Below are positions 29,680 through 41,976 of a stretch of 64,000 nt of DNA, piece by piece. The DNA lies in the NCBI GenBank assembly GCA_021234155.1, contig JAJEKV010000023.1, forward strand, positions 10,974,641-11,038,640. The letters are read 5' to 3'. Positions within the stretch are counted from its first letter, which is position 1. The number at the start of each line of letters is the position of its first letter. A program made the position numbers and the translations under genes. The notes beneath the pieces were generated by a model that made no database searches, had not been told where the DNA came from, and saw only the letters and a list, made by a program, of their open reading frames with translations. The stretch is from Isoetes taiwanensis. Its lineage: Eukaryota; Streptophyta; Lycopodiopsida; Isoetales; Isoetaceae.

Positions 29680-32660
29680 CTATAAGCCCTTGAATGCTTC
29701 AGTTTGAAGTCTTTCCACTGGATCAACATGTGCATTCTGTTTTGTTGGTGACTGGGATTGAGTTTTCAAATCAGCTGTTGGTGAATGAACTTGTTCTGAT
29801 TGCTCTCCTGACATTAACGGCTGAAGATATGGATATGCATTGCTTAGTGATGATGATTGATCAGGTACACCAGTCCTGTTTAAAAACCTCCGTATCAAGC
29901 CTCGGAAAAAGGGCGCCATTGTATCAGGCTCATACTCATGATAATACATGAGCCCACCCATACACAAGCAAAACAAAGCTATCTGCACATATTAATCCAG
30001 ATTTCAACAAAGATTGTTTGAAGTAAAAACCAGCTATAGGGTGATGACGTACTTCAGCATGTTTTATGTCTGGAAGCAGGTGTCGGTTCACAAGTATGTA
30101 CCACAAAGAATCTGCTGCACGAGGAAGAACATATAATGCCAGCTCAGAACGCCGACTTTTCTTCTCAAGCAATACTGACAGAGCAGCACAAGCTCCACCG
30201 AACCAATAAATCAATTTAAAGTCCTTGTTAACAACCTTCCTTTGCAAACAGATAACACCCTGCACAACCAATGGGCTTCTGCTTCATACTTGCACAGGAG
30301 TTATGTAATGAAACAAACCATACCTGGTAAATTCCGACAAAAGCCGAAAGGAAGTACGTTGACCGGACCGCACCTTTGAATGCATTCCAAAATGTATGCA
30401 TAGGAGCTTGCATAAACTGTGAAATACACCAATAGAATGACTTCTGATGGATATAAAAGTTACTACATGGACTATGTTGTATGTAAATTAAGTACCTTTT
30501 GGATATTTAAAACGACAAAAGGAACAAATGTGAGTGACAAATAAAGAGGGAATGTCTTCTTGAAGGTTCCACGCATGGCATTTATATTCTGCTGCACGCA
30601 TGATGACGTATCCGGATGCACAGCAGAACAAGGTATAAGTGGAACATACTGATGCAATCCAGAAGCTGATCTCCCTGTCTGCTTTTGTATAAAAGCTGAC
30701 AATGCATCAACATCTACTGGGCCTCCTCTGCAACTCTCTCTGACTGCCTTCAGTACCGGCCTTGGAATTGGCCCAGTTTTTGTGATAAAATCCAGATATG
30801 AATTGGGTAAAGTTTCTGGACGCATGACAAAAGCATACATGATCTGTATGGAAATTAGCATATTGGCCAACATCAAATCACTGTTACAAATTCTCACAAA
30901 GTTATGTTAAGACATAGCATACAGAGCAGTTTTGAAAACAATAAAGATAACTGCAGAACGCTAAAACTGTTTAAAGGTTCAATGCTGCTATTAACCCATG
31001 CAGTCAAATCAAGACAGTTTACTTCAAATTTTAGTAGGTTAAAAAAAGAAGCATTATTGAGTTGCATGTGTGAGGTACTCAATTAAATGCTGATAAATGT
31101 ATCAAAACATGCACTATTAGTTTACTCCCAAATAGCAACAGAAATTCTAACAAATTTCTAAAAGACATAGCATGCACAGTGGCCTGAAAAAAAATTAAGA
31201 TAACTGCAGCCTAGCACACATGAAAACTCAATAATGCTTCTTTCTTAACCTACTAAGTACAGAAAAAAACCGTCTCGATATTGAGTGCACAAGATAATAG
31301 CAATAGTGACATTAAACCTTTAAACAATTTTATTGTTTTAAGGTACTTAATTAATTGCTCATAAATGTATCAAAATTTGCAATTAAAGTTTACTCATTGC
31401 AAATAGGTGGGGCAAGCAGGAACCCAACAAGACAGCTCACTACAAAAATTCAGAACTAGAAACTGGCTTCGAGCATACCTGTGCGGAAGCTAGCGCAAAA
31501 AGCAAGGTATCACCATGTCTCCAATGGCTTCCCCAAAAATGGAATTTGTTCTTTGCCTTTGCTGAATTGTAAGCACACTGCATGAAATCATGACCATGAA
31601 TGTCATCAGTGAAGTTTTTACATAAAAAGTCTAATAACACTCAAGGAAAAGTTTCAATATGATGTTCTGCATGTTGTGAGTAACACTGACAACAATAACA
31701 ATAACTATTGATTTATAAAGGCGTACAATTTGTAATGCCATAGGAGATACATGAGATATGCAAAAGAATGTTATACCTGTCCCAATCTCGCCAAGAGGTA
31801 CAAAGCAAATGTGCGCCTCTTGTTTGGATCATCTAAGGCAAGGATAGACAAACCAGCCACAGCACCAGCCACAAACCTAATTATAAAACATGACACATCT
31901 AAATGAAAAAAAATGCAACCATCTCAATTCCAAAAAACTACCATTCACACATCTGTTCATTGACTGTGTCAGTCATTTTAAGCCATAGATTACATTAGGG
32001 CTTCAGCTCTGGAAAGTCTCCTGAGTCCTCGAACCTTACTCATTCAATGGAGTGTCTTTATTCTTCACTCTTCGCAAGATGCAACGGATTGCATGGAAAC
32101 ACCCAGTAAATCCCCCAAATAATAATCCTGTCCGGCATGCCTCCTCTCTAACAATTAAATTACTTTCTGAAAGAAGTAGCTGAGAGAACAAAGCATGCAT
32201 ATTCAGAACACTGAAGACAGTAATCATTGTCTATAACTTTTTGACATTCCGTTCTAAGCAATCAGAAATTGTAGAAGGTTACCTTCAAATCAAGAAATGA
32301 ATAATAAGGCCGTCGCCGGGCAAGCTTAAATGCTCTTAAAAGCACTCCAATTCCAACTCTGACACCATAGGCTAAGAGAAAACTCTGGCAGAGGCTGCCA
32401 ATGGCATTGGCAATGCAAGAATCACCATGCTTACAAAGAGGATGCCTACCAGGATGGGTACATGCATCTGGGTCAGTTCCCCTGCTCTTGTGCAACTGTC
32501 TGAGTGCTTCGATCAGCTGGGCTTCTGCATCACGGAGGCGCTTCTCTGCTTCTGCTTTCTCTAACGAAGATCTGGCAGCCCGTTCCCTGACACTGAGTGT
32601 CGTAGCCACAAGGGGAGCTAAGGGCTTGTCCAAACCATCGCCTCTTCCCATCATCCTCAT
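29680..32660 (-). CDS. TMEM135-like multi-pass membrane protein, 8 exons
   Basis: Exons on the minus strand are 32660-32283, 32179-32040, 31876-31777, 31577-31479, 30843-30496, 30416-30324, 30259-30053 and 29982-29680. All introns are GT-AG; all junctions are phase 0 except phase 2 between exons 2 and 3. They join without a stop into 555 residues. The ATG at 32660 is chosen because an in-frame TAG lies just upstream. Order: a short charged coiled-coil-like helix (about 20-55), the Cys/His-rich N-terminal domain of the TMEM135 family (CTHPGRHPLCKHGDSC, about 70-85), then hydrophobic segments rich in small residues (GLLFGGFTGCF, FVAGAVAGLSILAL), MYAFVMRPETLP, and a C-terminal pair of segments, ending in a polar tail. 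Human TMEM135 is a peroxisomal/mitochondrial membrane protein linked to lipid handling and organelle dynamics. The plant role is not established here. This is the only complete host gene in the window. Confidence 0.93.
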
Positions 32661-35600
32661 CAAAACACACTAAATCAGATCAGAAATTGGACATCTGAAA
32701 AGGATCCGTCCGCAATGCATTCTCAGAGAAAGGAAGAAATTGGTCGAACTGCTCCATGACCTAAGCTTGAAAAATCTCGTCAAGACATAAGATTCATCAT
32801 TTCGGAATTGATGAATGCCTAAACAAATTTCTTATTGCAGGGCCAAATGGGCGAAGATGATAGCCGAAACGAGGCGCCTTTGCCGGATTTGGAGCCTCGG
32901 GTCGCCATAGCCATCCTAATAATAATATAAAAAACGCCTCAAAAATAATGATCGACGTATTATACGATTTTCCTGTACGTTTAGCATACTACTGTTAAAT
33001 AATTGAATTGGTCCGTCAATCCATCGATCTTGTAACTAGAAAATAATGTTCAATTGTTGTAACGTGGAAAGGAATGTGGTCAAGCACCATATGACCAAGA
33101 ACAATCTTGAATTAGCATTAGGGCAAATTTCAATCCTGAATTAGCATTAGAGCAGGCTTGGAAGCAGAGGATCAAGTGGTTCCTTTGGCAACGCAGCAAT
33201 GATCAATTTCTTAGTTTTTATTTAATGATGGTCATGGTGGTAGCCATCTTGATAGTGTTAACAAATACTCCTAGTGTATGTGTCCTCTACATCCGAAAAC
33301 AAAGTGAATTGCTTTTTACTCAATGTGATGTTAATAATATTGATTTCTACTTCTAAGGATTCACATAGATCATAACAAGGTACTAGCACACGAAGGCTCC
33401 TTGTTTCGTGTGTTGGTGGTAATCATTTGATGGCGTGTTGGGGTTTGGTCTTGGTCCTATTATTTTTGGCTTTCAAGAACTATTGTTCAGCATGAAGTTG
33501 GTTGACCCCTATTTATGAATCTCTGTATGTAAAGACACCTGGCATGGCATACATGCAGTATAGAATTTATACAAGCAAGGGCTAGTTCTATCCAGGGGTC
33601 TGGAGAAGAGCTTTTGTGGAGGAAGCCTGGAGTAGGTGATGAGGAGGCAAAAAACTTGGAGGATTCTAAAGGCCAAAGCATGAAGCTTGTGAAGAATGGC
33701 ATCAAGAATCGTGCTGGAGTGCATCGATCGTCTTTTTCCAGGTGGGTTTTCTGTTGATTCTTGAGGATACATATGCTGCAGTCATAATTAGATCCGTACA
33801 TACTTTTCTAATAAAGATAAAGAGCTTATATCTTCTTATATTATAAAACTGTGATGTATCTCTGACCCTCCGCCCCTATCGATGGCCCAGATTGTCCCGC
33901 TCTCTTTGGAACTATCGACCGCCCAGATTGTGCCACATGGCATCATCAAATCATTAAAAATTGAAGAGGCACATAAAACATACCCTTTCGTCAAAAAAAA
34001 TCAAATATGGAATTTTATTATGCCAATGTGGCGTCATTCTCAAATTTTCTTGCCTTCTTCCTACTATTCCAAATACCTTTCTGGAGACGCTACGGATCTG
34101 CATGTTCGCGTGAGCTCAGATCTATAGCAGGCGATCGAAAATTTATGGGAAGCTCTATGCGAGCAACAGTGGTCTTCACAAGAAACCCCCAAAATCAAAT
34201 CCCTCATAATTTCGGTGGGAGGCTTCAGAAAATTCTTCATGCATTCTTTCCCCCTGCCTGGCTATGGCGGAGGCTAGGGAGGCCGCTATGGATTTGCATG
34301 CAAGTTTTCTCGTGCTTCAGACTATGGACAAGGGGCCTCAGAATTCATGTCTATAGTTGATGTTGCATACAAGGGCAGGGAGATATTCTGCAAAATGATT
34401 GAAGGATTTCCAAGAAACCCGCATTGCTTTCTGGATGGTCCTTTTGGATTGATGCAATTGATTCTACTACCCAAAAAGGGTTGCAAGGTAGAATCTGCTC
34501 TAGATCCATCCGATTGCAAATTAACGAACTCTGATTGTGCAAGGAATGTGGAAGTAATCTGGATTTTGGTAAACAGAGCCACAAAACCCCCACAAAACAA
34601 ATCAGGAATTTATGTGATTTGAAACCCTAATGCTCGAAAATTTTCAGGGCGGCATCATTCTGGGGTTTCTCTCGATTGGCAGAACACCTCGGCTGTGCAG
34701 ACATGGCTGTTCTTTTGGTTCAATATCTGTCGCATATGTCGGATCTCTTTAATATATCATGGGGGCATGTAAAATATGTAGTCACGCCGGTTGCTAAATG
34801 GAATCATGACACAATTGCAAATGAAAGGATAATGCGTGGGGGATTGGTATATTGCATTTGTATCTTTTATTTTTTGATTCGATTCTACTGGATATCTGCT
34901 CCTGAATCCATTTAAATGCCAAAAAAATGAAGGTCATGAAGGCACAATTCTAATAAGGATCCATGTGGAACAGTTTCATTGGGTATGACTACAATCATCA
35001 ATGATTGTTGCCATTCGGCATAAAGGTTTCTCGGCCGCTGGCTGTTTCCATAGGTACGTCACGAAGCATTTTCATCATATATTGTTGGATCCTGCTTCAA
35101 TATGCTTGGATACTCCTACTTAAATCTGCACAGATCCGTTCTAATATGGTTCTGGAATACTATCGAGCAACACAAATTTTGTGTATGAGCTTCTTTATTC
35201 CGAGATTCTTGAATATAGAAACAAGTAAAATGCTTGCTCCAAGTAGACTAACAGATTTTGCTTAGATTCCTTTTGTTTAAGCTTTGGTTCTCAGTTTTTT
35301 TTGCAGGGATATTATGCAAGCAACAGATTCAATCGGAGCAAGGATTCTGCCAATGTCTTTGATACAAAGGAAGCCTTCCTACTTACCACAAGCAAATTGC
35401 ATTACCTTACCACCAAATGTAGCTCCTTCTCTTGCGTTGATTCAAGTTCAAAAGGTTCTCCTCCTTGGGATTATGGGATTATATTGTTCATATAGTTTTT
35501 GTTAACGCCAAGATACATGTCGTAGCATGAAGGAAGAGAGATATGGCATGTGTTGTCAAGCATTAGAACAATGCACGGTTCATGTCTGTAGAAGTTGGAA

Positions 35601-35774
35601 AGCTTTAAAAATCTTCCTTATTATATCTCTGTGTTGCATTGAACATTTGAGCCTGTTTATTTAGATTTTCTATTGGTTGGAAGTCAAGTAAGTTCTATAT
35701 GCAAGTATTGTAACGATCTTGGCCACTTGATGGGTCAATATATGTATTTGTACATATGTACACATATTTACGTA
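32661..35774. other. 5' flank of the TMEM135-like gene and intergenic sequence
   Basis: 32661-32940 probably contains the 5' untranslated region and promoter of the minus-strand gene: it is GC-richer and has no upstream open frame of note. From 32940 to 35774 I see no supported gene. Open frames near 34000-34620 have no recognisable motif and no coding look. Confidence 0.4.
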
Positions 35775-35859
35775 CATATGTATACAAGAAATTTAATGCG
35801 TCCTATGGCGCATGTTCGAGTTTTAGCATGTTCCTACGTGCAAGTTCTTGTAAAAGAAT

Positions 35860-36255
35860 CTCTTGAGAATACTCTAAATTCATAGATTCTCTAAGATTCT
35901 ACCAAGATTCTCTTAGAGGGTTCGTGAGCATTTCTCTAAATTTTATAAGATTCCCTCTAGATTCCATTAAATTTCCCTAGATTCTCCAAGATTCTATGAA
36001 GATCCCCTTAGATTCTCTTAGATTCATTTAGATTTTATCAGATTGCCCTTAGATTCAAAGAGATTCTATAAAGATTCCCTTAGATACTTTAAGATTTCAT
36101 CAACATTTTCTTAGATTCCCTTAGATTTTATGAAGATGCCTTTAGATCCCCCAGATTTTAAGAGATTCCCTTAGGCTTGTAAATATTTTCCTAGTTTCTC
36201 TTACATTTTATAAGATTTTCTTACATTCTATTAGATTCTTCTGGATTCCTTTACA
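35860..36255. repeat. AGATTC-type degenerate minisatellite, block 1
   Basis: Imperfect units of 10-15 bp of the kind TTAGATTCTCTTAGATTCC, preceded at 35783-35835 by a stretch (ACAAGAAATTTAATGCGTCC) that recurs at 37597. Confidence 0.75.
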
Positions 36256-36510
36256 TTCAAGAACTTTTTAGAACATTCTAAGACTTTCTGGAACATTCTA
36301 AGACTTTCAATATATTCTAGAACTTTCTGGAAGTATTTCCCTAGATTCCCCTACATTCTAGAACATTGTAAAACTTATTAGAACAACTTGGAACTTTCTG
36401 GAAGAATTTTCTTAGATCCCCCCTAGATTCTCTTATGTTCTAAAACTTTCTAGAAGATTCTAGAACTTTCTAGAGCCTTCCAAAACATTCTAGAACCTTC
36501 TAGAACTAGC
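36256..36510. repeat. TTCTAGAA-rich block with heat-shock-element-like spacing
   Basis: The satellite changes here to units such as AGAACATTCTAGAACTTTC. Alternating GAA and TTC triplets with 2-bp gaps recur. The best run is at 36488-36505: TTCTAGAACCTTCTAGAA, four correctly spaced units. This spacing is that of eukaryotic heat-shock elements. It is part of a repeat, so function is only a possibility. Confidence 0.6.
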
Positions 36511-36589
36511 TAGAACGTTATAGTCTATTTTATCTTAATGGGAATATTACCCTGAAGTATATGTGAAACATAAATTAATCAATGAATTA

Positions 36590-37110
36590 ATGCTTGGTAT
36601 AGTGGTTAGAATGGGGGACCGAGGGGGTCAATGGCCAGGGTTCGAATCCCCCACACAACATAAAAATTTTAAAAGCCTTTTCCTAAGGGATGAGCATTCA
36701 ACTTGGGCCGTAGGATCTTGGACCCGATCAAGGGTCGAGATCTCACGCAACATGAGCCATAGGATCTATTACATATAATTCCCAAAGTCATGTGCACCGT
36801 AGAATATGTGCCAAGCCACGTGAGCCATAAGATCCTGGATCGACGATCAGGATCGAATCAACCTGGAGCGTAGGATCAATTACATATAATTCCCAAAGCC
36901 ATGTGCACCGTAGGACGTGTCCCAAAGCAACGTGAGCCGTAGGATCTCGGACCGACGGTCAGGATCAGATCAACTTGGACCATAGGATCGTGTCTATACG
37001 GATTATATATAAACTCCCAAGCCATCTGGGCCGTAGGATACGGCCCAAAGCCGCGTGAGCCGTCGGATCTCGAACGGACGGTCGGATAAGCGCGACAAAC
37101 ATAAGAACAT
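36590..37110 (+). mobile_element. tRNA-derived SINE-like element, copy 1
   Basis: The head has an A-box-like TTGGTATAGTGGTTAGAA (36592-36609) and a B-box GGTTCGAATCCCC (36639-36651) with tRNA-like spacing, but no full cloverleaf, so it is not a functional tRNA gene. The body repeats GCCGTAGGATC and CCGACGGTCAGGATC motifs and ends AACATAAGAACATATATA. The body recurs at 37123-37598 and 54428-54789. Confidence 0.6.
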
Positions 37111-37122
37111 ATATATGTTAGA

Positions 37123-37598
37123 GTTCGAATCCCCCACACAACATAAAAATTTTAAAAGCCTTTTCCTAAGGGATGAGCATTCAACTTGGGCCGTAGGATC
37201 TTGGACCCGATCAAGGGTCGAGATCTCACGCAACATGAGCTATAGGATCTATTACATATAATTCCCAAAGTCATGTGCACCGTAGAATATGTGCCAAGCC
37301 ACGTGACCCGTAAGATCCTGGATCGACGATCAGGATCGAATCAACCTGGAGCGTAGGATCGATTACATATAATTCCCAAAGCCATGTGCACCGTAGGACG
37401 TGTCCCAAAGCAACGTGAGCCGTAGGATCTCGGACCGACGGTCAGGATCAGATCAACCTGGACCATAGGATCGTGTCTATACGGATTATATATAAACTCC
37501 CAAGCCATCTGGGCCGTAGGATACGGCCCAAAGCCGCGTGAGCCGTCGGATCTCGAACGGACGGTCGGATAAGCGCGACAAACATAAGAACATATATA
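37123..37598 (+). mobile_element. tRNA-derived SINE-like element, copy 2 (head-truncated)
   Basis: It starts at the B box (GTTCGAATCCCCC) and is almost identical to copy 1 from 36640, giving a direct duplication with a period of 483 bp. The A-box half of the head is missing. Confidence 0.65.
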
Positions 37599-37619
37599 CA
37601 AGAAATTTAGTACGTCCTA

Positions 37620-37945
37620 CGGCGCATTGTTCCAGTTTCAGCATGTTCTTTTAGATTATTTTGAGATTTTCTTGAGATTCCCTTAGATTTCCAAGGATTT
37701 TTGCCCGATTCCTCTAGATTCTCTTGAGTGTTGCCATCAAGATTCTTCAGATTCCCTTAGATTCTCTGAACATCAACCTTAAATTTTATCAGATTCCCTT
37801 AGATTCTCTCAGATTTTATGAGATCCCTGTAGATTCTATGGAGATTCGCCTTAAATTTTATCAGATTCCCTTAGATTCTCTCAGATTTTATGAGATCCCT
37901 GTAGATTCTATGGAGATTCGCTTTTATGAGATTCTCGCATATTCA
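37620..37945. repeat. AGATTC-type degenerate minisatellite, block 2
   Basis: Same kind of units as block 1. It includes a tandem duplication of about 76 bp with TTTTATCAGATTCCCTTAGA near 37784 and 37856. It is preceded at 37597 by the same ACAAGAAATTTA-GTCCTACGGCGCAT lead as block 1. Confidence 0.75.
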
Positions 37946-37949
37946 TAAG

Positions 37950-39037
37950 GCTTATGTTGTTTCTTACAGGGAAAGGGTGTTAAATTATCGTTTGCCAGTA
38001 CTATAGAGGCGGTACTCTTTCTGTGGATTTTATTTTTTCATCTACCCCATAGGGATTAGTGGCCACAGTTGGCTTGAGGACCTTTGAGGCTAAAGAGAAT
38101 TTATAGACGCTAAGTTATGCACCTTAGGGAGCCAAAGCCAAAGGTGCAATTAGACAAATTGTAAGCTATGAATCCTGGGGTGCCAAACTGAAAGGTACCG
38201 GAACACTGGGCAACCAAGACGCGTGTAGGGTAAAAGCCTATAAAAGACATTGCTAAGTCTCTTTTAGAATTAGGATTTTTTCAAAGGATGATGCATTTTA
38301 TATCTTAAGTCAAATTGCATGTGCAATGATGACCATGGGGATTTGCTTGATAAATCCGAATTCCATTATAGCTGAAATGTTGTATGGCAACCTATGGTCT
38401 TGATGCTGACAAAGACGAGAATCCTCATAGTCACCTTGAATTTATTCTTACATATCTTTGCTCGACTTTATTTAAGCTCCAATATACGCATGAAGAAGGG
38501 TGTTTGTTACGAAAGTTATCTTTGCATGTTGCAATGCCAAACATTGAAAGGACATTTTGAAATTTTTAAGTTGAAATACTTGATTTTCGGAATATGGCAC
38601 GTGATACCATGTTCAGACAATCAACAATGAAGCTCCATTTCTCAAACACAGGCACGTATTGAAAAGCCTAGAGAACAACCTATAAAAGATACTAGGCACA
38701 TATTTTTTAGATTCATACTCCAAATGGGTGAAGTGCAAAAAGCTCGGTACACAGGATATGCCCTCAAAAACTGAAAAAACAGGGGGCAATATTTTTTGGC
38801 ACTGTGCCTCCAGATGCACATTCATTGTGGGCTTCTAAATGACAGAAAGAATGGTGGCACTTGATGTTATTACTATATGAAGCTGCAATTGAATCTGCAA
38901 AATATGTTCTGTGAAAGCATTTTGAATGAGTTCGAACACCATAGACAAAAAACAATTGTCATATTGAGAAGCTTTTCAAACCTTCCAATATGCTCGAAAA
39001 ACTTCTAAGCTATAATTTACGTAACCGTAGCTAATCT
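37950..39037. other. intergenic, nothing recognised
   Basis: No supported gene or repeat. It includes the sequence directly outside the hAT element, with the target site at its end. Confidence 0.4.
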
Positions 39038-39045
39038 ATTGCTTT

Positions 39046-39064
39046 CAGGGATAGGTTCAATACG
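39046..39064. repeat. left terminal inverted repeat of hAT element
   Basis: CAGGGATAGGTTCAATACG, preceded by the target copy ATTGCTTT. Confidence 0.92.
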
Positions 39065-39154
39065 CTGTACGTTTTATACGGAATACGTATGAATTGAATG
39101 ATACGGCACAAATTTGCCGTATAAAACATAAAAATACTGTGGGAAAACAATTCC

Positions 39155-39435
39155 GGCGGAGAAAATTTTACAGCGTCTGCGAAAAGCAACAAAAACAGCG
39201 ACGCTGGAAATATTTTCGTCTGACGAAGATTCTGTTTTCGCGTCGCGAAACCAATTTTTTTTTTTTCGCAGACGCGAAAAGCGACGCCACCCAGCGTCTG
39301 GAATTTTTCGGCGTGACAGCGGTTAAGCCACCGGCGACGCGAAATAATTTGAACCGCGTCGATGAAACATAATCTTCGCGTCGCGAAAATATTTTTCAGC
39401 GTCGCGGTTTTGTTGCTTTCAGCGTGGCGAAAATT
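39155..39435. repeat. left subterminal motif cluster of hAT element
   Basis: GC-rich copies of GCGTCTGCGAAAA, GCGTCGCGAAA and CAGCGTCTG in both orientations. Clustered subterminal motifs are the transposase binding sites in Ac and other hAT elements. The same motif family is at 49290-49622. Confidence 0.75.
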
Positions 39436-39939
39436 TTCTAAATTTTTTTTGCCCGATTTACTAAGCAAAAAAATATTTGCGCCTAATCGTTTGGCCTGTT
39501 TTGTGGCTTTGTTAATAGTATATATAAGAAAAGCGTGATTAGCCCTAGAATTCACCTCGAGCGTTGACCGCCCGGGTTGAGTCAAAATACTCCTTGGGAA
39601 GCGGTTTGCCTTTGAGGTGTCGTTTTTTGAGTCCACGGCTGGCGTTGGATCTTTGAACGTGAGTTTACTCCGCCCCGGTGGTTTCAACTTTGGGTTGGCA
39701 TCCGCTTCCATAGAATATCCTATAGGGTCCGTCAACCCCCTTGATTCGCCGCGGAACGTCGGCGTAACATATGCATTGTGAGCTTGCTCCTTTGCATATA
39801 TACGTCTTCCTTTAGTTCGTGTAATCAAGGAGTCGATTAAGAGACATTGTCGGCCGGTCCGAGCAATGGTGGCTATCGGTCATGCATCTACCTCCGGAGG
39901 TGCGGGGCAGCGGTCATGCATCTACCTCTAGAGGTGCGA

Positions 39940-41976
39940 GGGCTGCGTGTGCGATGGCGAGGACCCACGGGGACCGCAACTTCGTGCACATGGTCGCATC
40001 GATCGAGTTGCGGGTCGGGAAAAGAGGCCCCGGAATGGGAGTTTGTGAAAGAGTTTGGCATAAAATGAGTGGGAATGTGTGTTTTGTGGATACACATCGG
40101 TAAATGGTTTCGCAACAAGAATTCGAGCTCACATCTTACGTGAGCGAGACGCGTCGGTGTCGCAACTTTATCAGATCCGCCGACTTGCGAAAAGGATGCC
40201 ATCGAGATTGTCTCATTTGGATGGGATCACATAAAACGAAGAATAATATGAGAAAAAGACGAAGTTACGAATACTCAAGAGCGAGGGCAGCGTAAGGTGA
40301 CGAAGATAACTATACCACTTGCTGGGACAAAGATACCGTCGAGGGGCGGACTAGGGTCAATAGGTATAAGCGGGAGAACGAGAGAATGATAGAGACAATT
40401 GAAATAGTGGAAAGACAGAGACGAAGCAAGAGGGTTGATCATTGCTTAACATCGAGCAATTGAAGAAGACACAACCGAAGGTTGTAGAGGCATTTTATAT
40501 CTTGTCATTTTGTCTCCACATATTACGGAGCATAAAGCAATGAAAGAAGCCTTCCAAGAAGTTGCCAAAGCAGGACCGGCTTTTTAGGCGCCTTCATACA
40601 AGCATGCCAACAATAAGATGGTTGATGAAATACATGGAAAAATGGTTGAGAGGGTGGAGATGAAGTTGTGTCGTGTGGTGACCTGGCGGCCCGACTTCAT
40701 TAGTGACCGATGGTTGGAGCAATGTAAACAAGGACCATCTTATTAATTTCATGATCGTGTATCCGGGGGTGAAGTATTTTTGAAAACCGTAGAAACCAAA
40801 CCGACCAAGTGACCAGGAGATTGGATTTTTCAGAAAACAAAGGCCGTGATAGAGAGTTTTGGACCGAAGAGAATATTTCAAGTTGTAATGGATAAGCGTC
40901 TAATTGCAAGCTAGCGGGTCAATTCTTGGAGGCGAATTTCCGTGGTTGCATGCTACTAGTTGCCAATGCCATTGCACGAACCTATTCTTTGAAGACCGGT
41001 TCTCACAAAGACACGTGGTTCAAAGATCCCATTCAAAGCGGCGGTCTTGTAAAATTCATCACAAAGAAGCCGCAATTTATGCCATTTACAAGTCATTAAG
41101 CGTCGGAAGAGCCTAGCACTCATGAATCACAGGCAAACTCGGTTTGGTTCCAATTATATCTGTCTTGAAAGAGTGCTGAAGTGTCGTGATTGGATTATCT
41201 CAACCTTTAATCATCTGAGTTTTTGATTGGGAAAGAAGGCGAAAGGGAAAAATGCCGCCAAACACCGCGAAAAAGGCTGCGCCCTTGAGAAATGCTTGGG
41301 CGGGGAGACATTTTGGAAAGGTGTAAAAATGTTGTGAGGTGCATGCAACCTGTTTGTCATGCCATCAAAACCCTTGATTCTTGAAGGCAAGTAACCGGAA
41401 AGGTGCGGAGGTGTTGGCACTCCATTCAATCCTTCCTAGAGCGTGATGGTCCCAATGCGCCATTTGACAATGCTAAGCGCTAAAGACTACTCGAGACTTC
41501 AATGAGCGATGGAAGAAGTCATACGGTGATCTTCATGGGCCGGCGCATGCCTTAGACCCACACAACCCGCGATATGGACCAGCATACGGATAAAGAAGTG
41601 ATGGGCTCGTTGAAGAAGGTTGCAAAAAATGTTCTATCCCAACAACTCGGACTACAAGCTTTTCATTGCCGAAGTTAGCGAATACCGTAACACGAGTGGA
41701 AGGTGGGCGGATGAAGAGCTTCACGCCGACCGGAGAGTCATAAGAAGGAACCAAATATGGAATCATATGCATGGTGGCAAGCCCATGGGCAAGTTCATCG
41801 ATACCTTGCGGGCAATTGCAATGACTATCCTCTCTTTGGTATCTTCCAATAGTGCAAGTGAGAGGAATTGGAGTGCCTATAAGTACATACACGGTGTCAC
41901 CCGCAATCGCTTGCTACATAAGAAGGCGAGACAAACTTGTATACAACTTCTCAAACTGGCGGCTATTGAATCGTAA
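39940..41976 (+). pseudogene. hAT transposase (decayed)
   Basis: The N-terminal part, around 40020-40200, may be a degraded BED-type zinc finger (weak). At 40695-40770 the frame reads VTDGWSNVNKDHLINFMIVY followed by PGVKYF, typical of the DUF659 part of the RNase-H-like catalytic domain, where the D of 'DGW' is catalytic. At about 40940-41060 the order LVANAIARTYSLK then FVKFITKK-like fits the later core. The frame at 41620-41976 is the hAT dimerisation domain: AIAMTILSLVSSNSASERNW, then SAYKYIHGVTRNRLLHKKA. Several frameshifts and stops make it non-functional. It sits in the left half of the element on the plus strand, opposite to the cargo genes. Confidence 0.85.

Noticed and set aside
34007-34622. 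Open frames of 90-117 codons upstream of the satellite region
   Set aside because: No motif, no conserved partner and no splice structure; they overlap frames on the other strand.
36590-36655. Functional tRNA gene
   Set aside because: A- and B-box-like motifs are present, but no cloverleaf with paired acceptor and anticodon stems can be drawn, and the copy belongs to a repeated family.
39031-39828. 265-codon minus-strand open frame
   Set aside because: It crosses the transposon terminus and runs through subterminal motif repeats, and its composition is not protein-like.
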